DNA of 64,000 nucleotides from Platynereis dumerilii (taxonomy: Eukaryota > Annelida > Polychaeta > Phyllodocida > Nereididae). A program made the position numbers and the translations under genes. Location: the NCBI GenBank assembly GCA_026936325.1, contig JAPTHN010000004.1, forward strand, positions 13,214,439-13,278,438, written 5' to 3'. The notes beneath the pieces are model-generated. The model saw only the letters and a program-made list of their open reading frames with translations. It was not told the DNA's origin and did no database searches. The number at the start of each line of letters is the position of its first letter. Within the stretch, counting starts at the first letter, position 1. Below, piece after piece: positions 54,281-64,000 of the stretch.

Positions 54281-57200
54281 CAGTACAACCCAATAAATTT
54301 TCCGAGCTGATGCCCTCACTTGCACTCCCCTTTACTCCCTGGCACATCCACAACTTTTCCCTCACTTGCTTGCCTTTGCCCTACTGAGCAAACAAACCAC
54401 TCTACCCCTGCCTGGTGTCCCCACCTATTGCAATATGCTTCAACTAACAGCTACTGTGATTCTCTAATAGCAATTTGTTTAATTGCAATCCACATAATTT
54501 CACATCAGTGAATTAATAATGTATAACCTAACAATACTTTTACCTTTAAAATAATTAATTTTCCCAAAAATACCCATTTGTACACATTTGCATTTGTTCA
54601 GTTTAGGCCTATTTGATAACATAATAAGTGTACATGTATATAATTTATTTCTAATAATATTTAGCATAGCATAATAAAGAAGTCTAGAAATTCAGCATTC
54701 AATTGGAAAAAGTAATCTAGCCAAAAGAACAGCAAAAAAAATTGAACACTTGACATGTTTATAGGAAATGTCACATGTATGGAAAAATTTGGTCATCAAA
54801 TTCCAAGTTTGTTAAATGCATTTTTCATATAGAAATAATTGTCCTACAGAGCCAAAAATTATATCAAATTGTAGGAAATTAAATTTCCAAAACATTGGCG
54901 TCCGTTAGAATATGCTACACTAGACCTCTCCAAAATAAGACTTTTTTGCATTTCAATGCCTGTCTGTAATTTTTCCCATGCTCTTGGACACGGGAAAGCC
55001 AAATATGTCAACCATTTTGGTCTGAGATGATGGGAAGCATTGCCGCATTGGCCTTGAAGTTTTATTATATTTTATGTTAGAAATTTGTCAAAATCGCCCC
55101 CTTTTTAGGCACATTTTTGATCATATCTTTTTACCTGATAAAGATAGAGCCACACAAATGGTACCAAATGGAAGCTGCTAAAGTGGGCTATTTGATACAG
55201 TAACATTCATATTCACCTTACATAATATTGAGGTTTTAAAAAGCCAAAATATGCTAAAATCTTGAAAAAAAACTCGCAACTTAATTGGCATGCTTTGGCC
55301 ATAGATATACTTAGAATTTCACAAACTCAGCTAACAGCAGGTTTTATGTTAAGTCTGGTCTTTAGTATATTTCCTACTGCATATTAATGGCATTCTGTCA
55401 CTGAAATTGGGTATTTCTAGACCAGAGCTAATGCTTTCACTGGCCTACACCCTGCTGGTGAATTCTGGCCGATGGTAAAGTTGCTGAACCAAATCTGTTA
55501 AACATGTTAAACAGAATTGATGTCTCATGTTTAGCTGAAGGACTTTCACATTATACAGCATGGTCAGGAAGACTACAGTTGTGAAATAAGGGATTAATTA
55601 AGATCATAAGGATATCATAACAACATACAGTCATACATTTTACATTTGACGACACACATTTATGCAAACTTACGCCTTTTACCATGGCTAATAGCTTGAC
55701 AGTACTAAGAGCACATAAGGTATTGACTGGCAACCTAAAATTAAATTGTGCATATTAATATTGAGTTTTAAAACTGTTTTGCTGTCTGTCACATGTAGCA
55801 TAACCCATCCATATGTAATGAGTTTATATAAAAATTTGTATGGAGCATCTTATGACATCGAACAGAAGAATAGGAACTCTTATTAAAATAAACCAGAGCA
55901 ATCTGATACACAATACCATGAAGAAGTGAAAGGTTGTTCCAACATGTTCATTGCATTGAATGCCCATGCATGATAAATATAAAGATAATAGGCCTAAATA
56001 AAGTCACTAAGTCAAGTAGATAAAACTGTCCTACGAAAAACTTGGGCTAGTTGCAAACCTGGTAAAGTGGCAGACCTCCCTGAGTTACCCACCATTTGGT
56101 TATGTTCCTTGTAGTACGAAGCCAGAAGGAGATCACAGTATGTATGACAATCAGTTGCAATAGAAACCTTCATATAAGAAAATTGAGTAAATTCATGGCT
56201 AATAAATGGAAATGAGTGCTCCTTTAAAGCAAACATGCATGTGCAAATGGTATGGTGCATCAAATAATTCTGGTCTTTCAAAAATAATTTTTACTACTCT
56301 GTCCAATGTTATAAGATGCATTCTCACTCAAACTCAATTAATTTTGATTGGATTGGTGATGCAATTGTTGCGTACAAGTTATCCCTGTTTGTATGGCGTA
56401 AAAATGTTTGGTTTTACAACAGTGATTCATGTTCCCACTCAGTATATTTCTTGTCTACCTCTTTGTTAAAAATAAAGAGTCCAGTAAGATGTAGGCATGT
56501 GAATCATTTTTGTCTCTTTACTTCTTGCAGCTCATGCAAACAACAAACTTGATGTACCATTATAAGTCCTTTCACTCCTTTGTGTTTATAAGCCTCACTT
56601 TTCTGAAATGTGCATTCTCCTTTTCCAGTCAGTTGTACCATCCACTGCTTCAGCAGACCGAAGAACCAAGTCAAATAGGTGATACCTCCTGTGTGTTCAA
56701 ACTATACACCAGCATTGATGCACCATTATAAGAGAGACAGTTATCCTCAGTGCAAGAGACTTTTTCCAAACTTGAACTTGTTGCAATCAGTTGCGAAACA
56801 CAGTTTGCAAATTTGTTATGCAAAAACTTTTCACTGCAAAAAATGTATTCTGTGACTCATGGTAGCCGATGATATGTCCTCATCATTCATTTAACATGGG
56901 AGCCATGGAAGTCTTTTGATTAATCATGATCAAGAAGACTAGAAGAGGAAATTGTATTCAAATTTCATAGTATTTGTTAGAACCCGACAATAAGGTGTCT
57001 GACTGACTTAGACGTCCTACTCCTCTTATGAACTCATAATTTTCACAAAATAAACAATCTGATTGTTTGTTTGCAGTCCACAACTAGCAGTATTAGTCTC
57101 CTTAGACCAAATTAACATTGAAATTAGTGGGTATGATCATGATAAATCATCAATATGATGACAAAGTGCCATTTTCACATTTTTACGCTAAATGTGTATC

Positions 57201-58899
57201 TATCTGAGAATGTCGGCATGACACAACTGATGACATATTTATGATCTTAATTCTCTATTTCACAACTTTAGTCATTAATGGGATCCTGACAATTCTGCAT
57301 CTTGTAAATTTCTGTAAACCAAACATAAAATATCAAGTCTGTTCAACAGATTTGGTTCAGCAGCATTGTCATACGCCCATTTTCACTGACAGTGTGTGGG
57401 CAGTGTAAGGCTTAGACCTGGTCTAACAATACCCTATTTCTGTGACAGAATGGCAACTCTATGCAGTAGGAAATGTGCTTAAGACCAGGTTTAACATAAA
57501 ACCTGGTTTTAGCTCACTTGGTGATATTTTATACCTATTTATAGCCTAAGCATGCTTAATAACAAACTTTTTTTTCACGATTTTAGCATATTTTGGCTTT
57601 TTTAAGCCTAAAGTCTCATGTAAAAGAATATCAATGTTACTTTATCAAATAGCCCACTTCAGCAGCTTTCATTTGGTACCATTTCTGTGGCTCTATCTTA
57701 ATTAGGTAAAAAGATATGGTCAAAAATGTGACAGAAAGGGGGCGATTTTGACAAATTTCAAACAGAAAATATGATAAAACTTCAGGGCTCATGCGGCAAT
57801 GCTTCCCATCATCTCAGACAAAAATGGTTGTCATATTTGGCTTTCCCATGCCCAAAAGCATGGGAAAAGGTACAGACAGGCATTGAAATCAGAAAAAGTC
57901 TAATTCTGGAGAGGTCTAATGCTACACGATAGTTACGGCGCTATAATGCGCTGTTATCAACGGGTGTTTCATAGATCAAATAATTCCTAAAGAAAGGACA
58001 GAATGGATATTTACTGAGCACTGTTAATGTAAATTATGAGTGGATGCATTTACTATATCACCAGCAAAAAAGAAAATGTCATTCAAGTCTTCTGCACATA
58101 TTGGTTGAGGAGTTATTTCAATTCAAGGATCCAATAGTAAGTTCCTTTCTTGTAGCTGGCCATGACCAATGTATATACTTGGATATTTAACAATTGTGGC
58201 AAAGACTGAAGTTATTTATTCTTCAAACAAGCAGATCTGCATGAAATCAATTTCACTTATCAAGAAATCCTGTGTCAAAAATATACAGGTAAAACTCTGA
58301 AGGGAATTTTGGTGAGCACTGGACCTTGAAAGCGTGAATGCATTCATTGTCTTACTACAATAGAACTGGGTTATTTTACCTGAATAACACTAATTCTCAA
58401 ACTAAATTTTTAAAAATGTAATAGAAATGATCCAAATTAAAACAACCCTTATTACATTCTAACCACATTTGCTGCATGCCCAATTAATTACAAATGTCTT
58501 GATTTAAATATATTTCATTAATACCACATATATAACTTGGGTGCATGCAGAAAAAATGTCATTAAAATTGGTTAAATAAATCATAAATGAAAAAATGTCT
58601 CAAACTGCCTTTAATAATTAGGTTCATTTGTTTAATTATTATGACATAATTTACATTTAATTGATTTTAGTAGAGGAATTAATGTACCAACATAATTGAA
58701 AGACATTGAACAATATTACAATCAACAGTTCCCACTGTTGTTGTGTTTAATTAGCACCAGAGGACAGGAGTGTAGGGGGTGTCCCCAGAAGGGCATGGAA
58801 GGGCAAGCAAGTGAGGGCCTCAGCAGAGATGTGAGTGTTTGGAAGTGAGGGCATCTTCCTGAGGGCATGGGATTTAGGAAAATTTATTGGGTTGTACTG
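54281..58899. mobile_element. Element Y: 4.6-kb Tc1/mariner-type element inside X
   Basis: CAGTACAACCCAATAAATTT at 54,281 and its complement ending at 58,899 are inverted, with weaker homology for about 130 bp (CCCTCACTTGCTTGCC). TA flanks both sides (54,279 and 58,900). Joining the flanks at one TA restores the X reading frame as DTDVLVLAVRHIPRLGKEK, which proves the borders. No mariner transposase was recognised inside, so Y is non-autonomous or its gene is lost. Its length is unusual for the group and is partly due to a nested inverted-repeat block. Confidence 0.85.
54905..57950. mobile_element. Long inverted-repeat block nested in Y
   Basis: The left arm (about 54,905-55,560) and right arm (about 57,335-57,950) are inverted copies over roughly 600-650 bp. 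Shared words include TAGACCTCTCCA, GAGATGATGGGAAGCATTGC, AGCCCACTT/AAGTGGGCT and CAAAATCGCCCCCTTT. The 1.8 kb between the arms shows no recognised gene but contains a relative of the mariner-like MITE at 46,185 (about 56,840-57,190). It may be a separate long-TIR transposon; its outer edges are not sharp. Confidence 0.7.
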
Positions 58900-61564
58900 T
58901 AGAACAAGAACATCTGTGTCTTGAGAGAGGATGTCCACAACATCAGCACCACTTTTAGCTGCATCTGCCGCATGCAAGATTAGATGACCATCCACCTCCT
59001 CGTGTGTGCATTCAAGATGTTGGACATTTCAGCCAGCTGACATTACTTTTTCCCTTGAAGTTACTATGAATGTATTTATCTTGTTCTGAAAGTAACTGAA
59101 GCACTTTTTGGCTAGGTCACAAGTGAGTTTATCTTTTGTTTTGGAACTTGACAGGAATAGCATCATGCTCACATTGGCAATAGACGTTCTGTCATTGACA
59201 TGAAGTTAATTTGCTGCACTGCCCTAACTCTTTTTTTTTCGGATGGACTTTTTTAAGGAGTGCGCATTGATAGCATAGTTGTCTAACACAAGATGCACTT
59301 CTAGGATCCCTCGGAAATTTGCCTGGACGACCAGAACAAATGTTCTGGAAAACTCCTCACATGTCTGGGAATTTTTTGGCTTTCCAAGGGTTTGAACTAC
59401 CGTCATTCCATCTAATACAGCAGCTTTAACAGGACATTCTGGGAAGGCCTGAGACACTATCCTCATTTAATGTTTGCTCCAGACAAGGCATTAGCTTGCT
59501 CTTGTCAGTACACATAGCAAGAGATCCATCTGAAAGAAAGAGGGATTGTGGTATGGCAGTGACTCACAAGATCCAATTGCATATTGAAAGTCAAACCAAG
59601 TTTTGTCATTCAACCAGATATTAATGGAGCCAGCATTGATCCTTGTTGCAACAAATTCAACTGCTTTAGCCTGTTTCATCCGGTGAAAATATGCATCAAA
59701 ACGCCTCTGCACAGCTGGTGTAAGTTCATGGTGCATACCACCCTGAGCACTCTGCAATCCAAGCATGTCATGAGCTTCTCGGATAGTCTTGCCATCTCAA
59801 GAGCTGCGTAGAAAAATCTTTCAAGAGCATTGTAATCTCCACTGAACCTCCATGACCTTTCATCCATTTATTCAGATGCTCTATACCATGGTCCACACCA
59901 ATTTGCACAAAATGGTGTTTGATTTTTGTTAACACTGAAATTTCCATCTGCAGACTCCCGCCGGATCATTGGATCTGACGTGTCCAAAGAATTGATTTCT
60001 GCAAGAAAGAGTGGCACCATCCTGGCATACTTCTGTCGGTCATGTGCAAAAACTATTTGCACGACTGATCCAGTAATTCGAGGTGGAGTTTCCAGTAGCA
60101 TTCACGAGTTGCTCTCACAAACTGGAGGAGGGCATGGACTTGCAGCATGTACTACCGAATGAACTTGAACAGGCTTTATGCAGACTCCTTATCTTTGTCA
60201 AATTCATTAAGGCCTTCTAGAATTTGATTTGCTTCCAGGAAGGCTACAAATTGGTCAGTTGCTATTTTGATGTCCTGCAAGGATGACTCTTGGCAAGGAT
60301 GTGCAATTTCATTGAGAAAGTCAAGGCATTTGATAGCGTTTGGATGCAATCTTCCAAATTCTGCCCGGTATAATTCAAACAGTGCTTGCTGAGTGGTTTG
60401 GTGAGCTATTAAAGCTTGTTTCATGTGATTTCCATCCAGGACCTGTTTTGTAGTTTGTGGGCCATAAAGGCCAGACACAATCCATGCCTCATCAATGCCA
60501 CTGTCTTCCACATAAGCTCCCGCTGCTCAATGAGGCCATGACGGTGTGCAGCTCACCAATGCGAAGAATCCAGTTGTCTCCGTATTCTGGATATGACATC
60601 TGCAATTTTTGGCCTTTTCATAGATCTGCATGTCTAAAGTAATAAGTGTTTTATTGTTTGCACCCACTATTGCTGTATTGATGTTCTGAGCTTGCTTTAA
60701 AATGATAAGTAATGTCTGCCAGTCATGTGGGGGCTCAGGAATCAATGGCGGTGCATCCACGATTGTGGTTGGCTTTTCAAAGCCTGTCAGTGAATTGTAA
60801 GCAGCCAAAGTGGGAATGTCTTTTGGAGACGGATCACTATCAGCGATTAGCAGCACAGTTCAAGATGACAGCCGGGCCAGGTCTTTGAGGGCCAATGGTT
60901 GCAGTATTTGTGAGGGTTCGTAATCTTCATACATGTGCACTTGACCAGTGATGTCAAAATCCTGAAGATTGCCTACTTCTAATTGTGCTGCCACTTATTT
61001 ATTATGTAGCCAATAAAAAATACTAGGGAAATCCTGATAAAAGCAATAAGATTAAGCATGTATATATATATATATATGTATGGGTAAAAAAAGGAAATGA
61101 TTCCTCTGTCTCTACCCTACCGCAGTTGTCTGGAACAAGAGTAACTGATGATTGCGCTGCTATTTTAGTTACCATCATCGAAAAAATTCATCAAATATTA
61201 CTTTTATGGCTTTGGAACCTACAAAAATGAATTCCTTGACCCCAAAAACACAGAAAATGACCTGTCACTTGTTAATCTATGTTAGATATGGACCGAAATA
61301 GGTCGAAAATGCTTCTCGGCAGTCATCTTGGCGGCCATCTTGGATTTTACAGGAAGTTCCATCCGAAAAAAATGCAATCATTCAAAAACGTGTTCTATGC
61401 ACCCAAATCTACAAGAAAATGCATGTTTGCCAATTTTAACATTCAAGTCCCACGGAATAACACAAGAGAACAGACTATTGCCCTAATCTTACTGTTTCCC
61501 AAACTTTTGGGGGGGGCGATCGCCCCCCCCCTGCCCCCCCCTCCGATACGCCTATGGTCATCAA

Positions 61565-62032
61565 GCAAAACATGCTGTTACCATGGCAACCAAACGAGTC
61601 GGAGAAATTTTTTTGTTTTTCATTTTAGAAATGTATGGGTCCCATAGAGCACCTGTGCAAAATTTTCGAAAAATCTGTATGATCTAACCACCATGCTTGA
61701 GTCACCTTATGCACACGAAAATTAGAATGAAAAGTCTGTTTCCACAGGTCTGTAACTTAGGAACCATAATGTTAAAATTATGATAAAATGTTTGCTGCAC
61801 ATTTGCATCCTAAAAATGCAGTTCATTGTCGCTTTGCCAGAAAAAAGATTGTCTTGGGGTGAAATCCATGATCCCCCTTCCCATCTATCTTCTGGTTAGT
61901 CCCTTTCAAAAGCTCTTGCAACTTCTTGCGATGTCACATAAAATGGCATATTTGAGATGGGCAAACGACTACATTTGCAGCCGGGGCACTTTTATGATGT
62001 TACAAACAAGTTTTTTCATTACATAGTAGTGA
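61565..62032. other. Non-coding stretch, nothing recognised
   Basis: No gene or repeat supported between the nested transposon block and the next MITE. Confidence 0.5.
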
Positions 62033-62040
62033 GTGGTATG

Positions 62041-62306
62041 CAAGGGTGCCGAAACAGGGGAGGCCGGGGGGGGGGGCAATTGCCCCTCCTGCTCTTGGCC
62101 AGGAGGGGCAGGGGGGGAAAGGTTGCCCTTTTGATCTTCGAAGAAAAAACATTATAAGGTCTTAATTTACGGTAAATTCAGGCAAAAATTTATAAGTATA
62201 AATTCAAAATTAGTATTGCCGCTACATAAAATTTTGTCACGCGAATTAGATTTGCCCTTTCTCGACAAACCGCGCCTGCCGCCCTCGTTTCCTTCCGGCA
62301 CCCCTG
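62041..62306. mobile_element. hAT-like MITE with perfect 8-bp TSD, 266 bp
   Basis: CAAGGGTGCCGAAACAGGGG at the left and CCTTCCGGCACCCCTG at the right are imperfect inverted ends of the CAGGG type. GTGGTATG lies on both sides (62,033-62,040 and 62,307-62,314). The interior has a G-run and a CCCCTCCTGC/GCAGG... inverted patch. Confidence 0.85.
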
Positions 62307-62446
62307 GTGGTATGACTAATTCGCTGTCATGGTCTTGTATAATTGCAAATATAGACATAACCTTGACTGTTGTATACAAATCAACAAAAATAGCATCGTA
62401 AAAAATTGTGAAATAATATCATTATATTGTGACCTCACAAGGAGCA

Positions 62447-62635
62447 CACTCTAAAAAATTTCAGACAAAATTGGTTTTTTAGAACCAAAATGGTTTTTTG
62501 AAAAACCAAATTTCAATGCAAAAAACCAACTTGGATTTTTTTAAAAATCCATCTTGGTTTTGCATTGAAATTTTGTTTTTCAAAAAACCATTTTGAATCT
62601 AAAAAACCAATTTTGTCCCGACATTTTTTAGAGTG
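62447..62635. mobile_element. Foldback MITE, CACTCTAAAAAA family (copy 2), 189 bp
   Basis: The element is almost entirely palindromic: CACTCTAAAAAATTTCAGAC pairs with its complement ending TTTTTTAGAGTG, and the arms of about 90 bp meet at TTTTTTTAAAAATCC near 62,540. Repeated GGTTTTT and AAAAACC words fill the arms. It would form a long hairpin in RNA or single-stranded DNA. Confidence 0.88.
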
Positions 62636-64000
62636 CATAATTATTTTCTGTACAATTGATGCAATCATAGATCTATGCGTTTCTTCTCTGACTGCCTTTA
62701 TACAAAATGTTTGGTTGTTGACAGTTGTTCAATGAAGCATGGATATTAAATTACAAAATATTGTGCATGGTATATTCAAGCTAAGAACAATAATAGAAAA
62801 CAACTGCTTTATGTTACATTTTATTCACGATAGCAAGCACATTTATTGTTCATATCCAAGAATGTCAGTAGGCATATAATTATGTAAATAAACGGATTCC
62901 TCTGCATGATAATTATCGGCAGCAGATCCAAAGGGGGTTTTGAGGGATTAAAACCCCCACCCTTGGGCCAGTAGATTTTAATGTGTAAAAAGAAATTTAA
63001 AATCCCGATATTTTTGGTACATTTTCATTTGTAAACCCCCCTTCCGACATTTTCTAGATCCGCCCCTTATTATCATCTCTTAATCAGTCAAAAATAAATC
63101 AGATTAATATTCATAAGAATGTAGCCTTTTTCCAGAATTTAAAAGGCAATCAATATATTTTTTTCGAAAACAGTAAATATTACGAACAATGTATATTTGA
63201 CAGTTACATTTTTCATGTAAGAAAACGTGTGCTGTAATAACGTAACTCGACATGTGATACGTATACAAAGAATTAATGTCATTGCAAATGAGATAACGCT
63301 TGAATTTTAATTTTTTCTTCAACTCAAGAGTGTTTTTATTTAAAGACAATGAATTTATTTAACTTTATCCCTGATTGGGAGTATTGCGAAAGACTCCCTC
63401 AATTACATTTATTTATATTTGGTAATAATAAAGAGCCATATTACAATTGATTGCATTTTTGTTGTTATTTCTGTCCCGCTGGAAAATTACATCATAATCA
63501 TTTGACTTGATTTTAAAGTTATCACAATTTTTCACATCTATAAAAAGGGCCCATTGTCACAGGGGTAGGATGTCACAATTTTTGTTGTACAAGACTGGAG
63601 AGTTCCACTGGTTTCACATGATAGGGTCACTATTATGGGTAACACTTTGACGCTTTCAGGTGCAAACACATCAAGGTAAAATATTATTATTTAGCACTGG
63701 GATGCCGTACAGGGACAGCCTGGCATGACTTCGGGTCTGGTGGCAAAATAAGTTAATGAGCCCCAGTTACATTCCTTTTGGGGTTATTCAAAAAGAGCAA
63801 ACTTCTATGGCATATTATCTCTAATTTTTTATTGGGTTGGGGCCATGGGTCCCCTATGTGAAAGGGCCCAGTGCTATTCCATTACTTCAGTTGCTTTAAC
63901 ATAATACTAAACATGTTGACAAAAATGTGTGTTTTGGTCTTTTTTTATTTATTTTTTTTTTGACACCTTGCATTGGCCTGTCTGAGTGCATGGGCCTTTG
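62636..64000. other. Right-edge non-coding stretch
   Basis: No gene recognised. About 62,921-63,065 has a weak inverted pair (AGATCCAAAGGGGGTTTT and CCCCCCTTCC...TAGATCCGCCCC) that may be a decayed MITE. The rest is A+T-rich. Confidence 0.45.

Larger units (their letters stand above)
53520..60990 (-). pseudogene. Element X protein: XPG/PIN-type nuclease with C-terminal CXC domain
   Basis: Conserved pieces read in order on the minus strand: an N-terminal region (60,856-60,527, TLITLDMQIYEKAKNC), GIDEAWIVSGLYGP (60,500), YARMVPLFLAEI and GNFSVNKNQTPF (60,020-59,920), GLQSAQGGMHHELTPAVQRR (59,760), VLDGMTVVQTLGKP and SLKKSIRKK (59,420-59,230), HEEVDGHLILHAADAAKSGA (59,010) and SQDTDVLVL (58,930). 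After insert Y: RHIPRLGKEK, ITGTGAKRR, PGFLAFSGA (54,270-54,080), VAKTRWQCFKKIQSQGQKLP and a cysteine cluster CGCKKNNCANWCSCRQNDL followed by ACTDLCLC (53,690-53,610), then an acidic tail. HEEVD and DTDVLVL match acidic motifs of XPG/FEN-like nucleases; the cysteine cluster resembles tesmin/CXC domains. This architecture is common in animal genomes, usually unannotated. At least several frame changes are present, so the copy is dead. Confidence 0.8.
52856..61477 (-). mobile_element. Element X: Academ-like DNA transposon with nuclease gene
   Basis: Perfect 17-bp inverted ends TAGTCTGTTCTCTTGTG; looser inverted homology continues about 180 bp, including TGATTGCATTTTTT and CAAGATGGC. The 3-bp duplication TTG lies at 52,853-52,855 and 61,478-61,480, and the uninterrupted MITE at 21.1 kb reads TTTTTGCCC, with one TTG. 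Without insert Y, X is about 4.0 kb and carries one long gene on the minus strand. A 3-bp TSD together with an XPG-type nuclease fits my memory of the Academ (AcademX) group; the assignment was not tested. X is broken by frame changes, stops and the Y insertion. Confidence 0.82.
52697..61556. mobile_element. hAT-like MITE (CATAGGCG family) split by element X
   Basis: The left half is 52,697-52,855 (CATAGGCGTACGGCGCGCG ... AGCCTTTTTG) and the right half 61,478-61,556 (TTGCCCTAATCTTACTG ... GATACGCCTATG). Together they match the intact copy at 21,128. Perfect GTCATCAA duplications flank it at 52,689-52,696 and 61,557-61,564. The MITE itself is a short non-coding element. Confidence 0.9.

Noticed and set aside
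53893-54387. 164-codon plus-strand frame
   Set aside because: It is antisense to the conserved C-terminal part of the element X protein and then runs into element Y.

Overview
The window is eukaryotic, about 63% A+T by eye, with one intron-bearing host gene in a landscape dominated by transposable elements. L2/CR1-type LINEs, a tRNA-headed SINE, many hAT-like and Tc1/mariner-like miniature elements and an MS4A-like tetraspan gene suggest a marine invertebrate, probably a deuterostome (an echinoderm is my best guess). No single sequence proves the species. I saw no rRNA, true tRNA, CRISPR array or bacterial-type operon.

Layout. 1-10.15 kb is a complex tandem array: a host repeat unit (F; short form about 0.4 kb, long form 1.45 kb) in which a 0.86-0.96 kb inverted-repeat element (E) sits at the same AGT site in several units, while other units carry AGTAGT with no element. 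10.2-12.9 kb is non-coding with a foldback and a hAT-like element. 12.9-15 kb is a dead CR1-like LINE split by a 715-bp inverted-repeat element, followed by a 199-bp tandem repeat. 16.4-22.5 kb is a diverged tandem segmental duplication carrying a LINE 3' fragment and a SINE; comparing the two copies gives empty sites for nested hAT-like insertions. 22.5-31.9 kb is non-coding with four more TIR elements, a SINE and simple repeats. 32.1-40.7 kb is an L2-type LINE on the minus strand, cut in two by a nearly whole 4.5-kb LINE on the plus strand.

The host gene (plus strand, exons seen from 41,263 to 51,413) encodes a four-membrane-span MS4A/CD20-like protein whose TM1-TM2 segment holds a separate exon of 199 codons. 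Its introns contain a minisatellite, a G-rich TA-flanked element, a mariner-type MITE and a 112-bp satellite of about 15 copies that looks derived from the gene's own 3' splice site before exon 5.

52.7-61.6 kb is a stack of nested DNA transposons. A hAT-like MITE (8-bp TSD GTCATCAA) was split by an autonomous-type element X (17-bp perfect TIR, 3-bp TSD TTG). X encodes a degenerate protein with an XPG/PIN-type nuclease signature (HEEVD, DTDVLVL) and a C-terminal CXC cysteine cluster. X was in turn split at a TA by a 4.6-kb Tc1/mariner-type element Y, which holds a further long inverted repeat. Each boundary can be read from TSDs, and the X boundary also from an uninterrupted copy of the same MITE at 21.1 kb. 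Element X, the L2 5'-UTR hairpin array and the splice-site-derived satellite are the most interesting things here.
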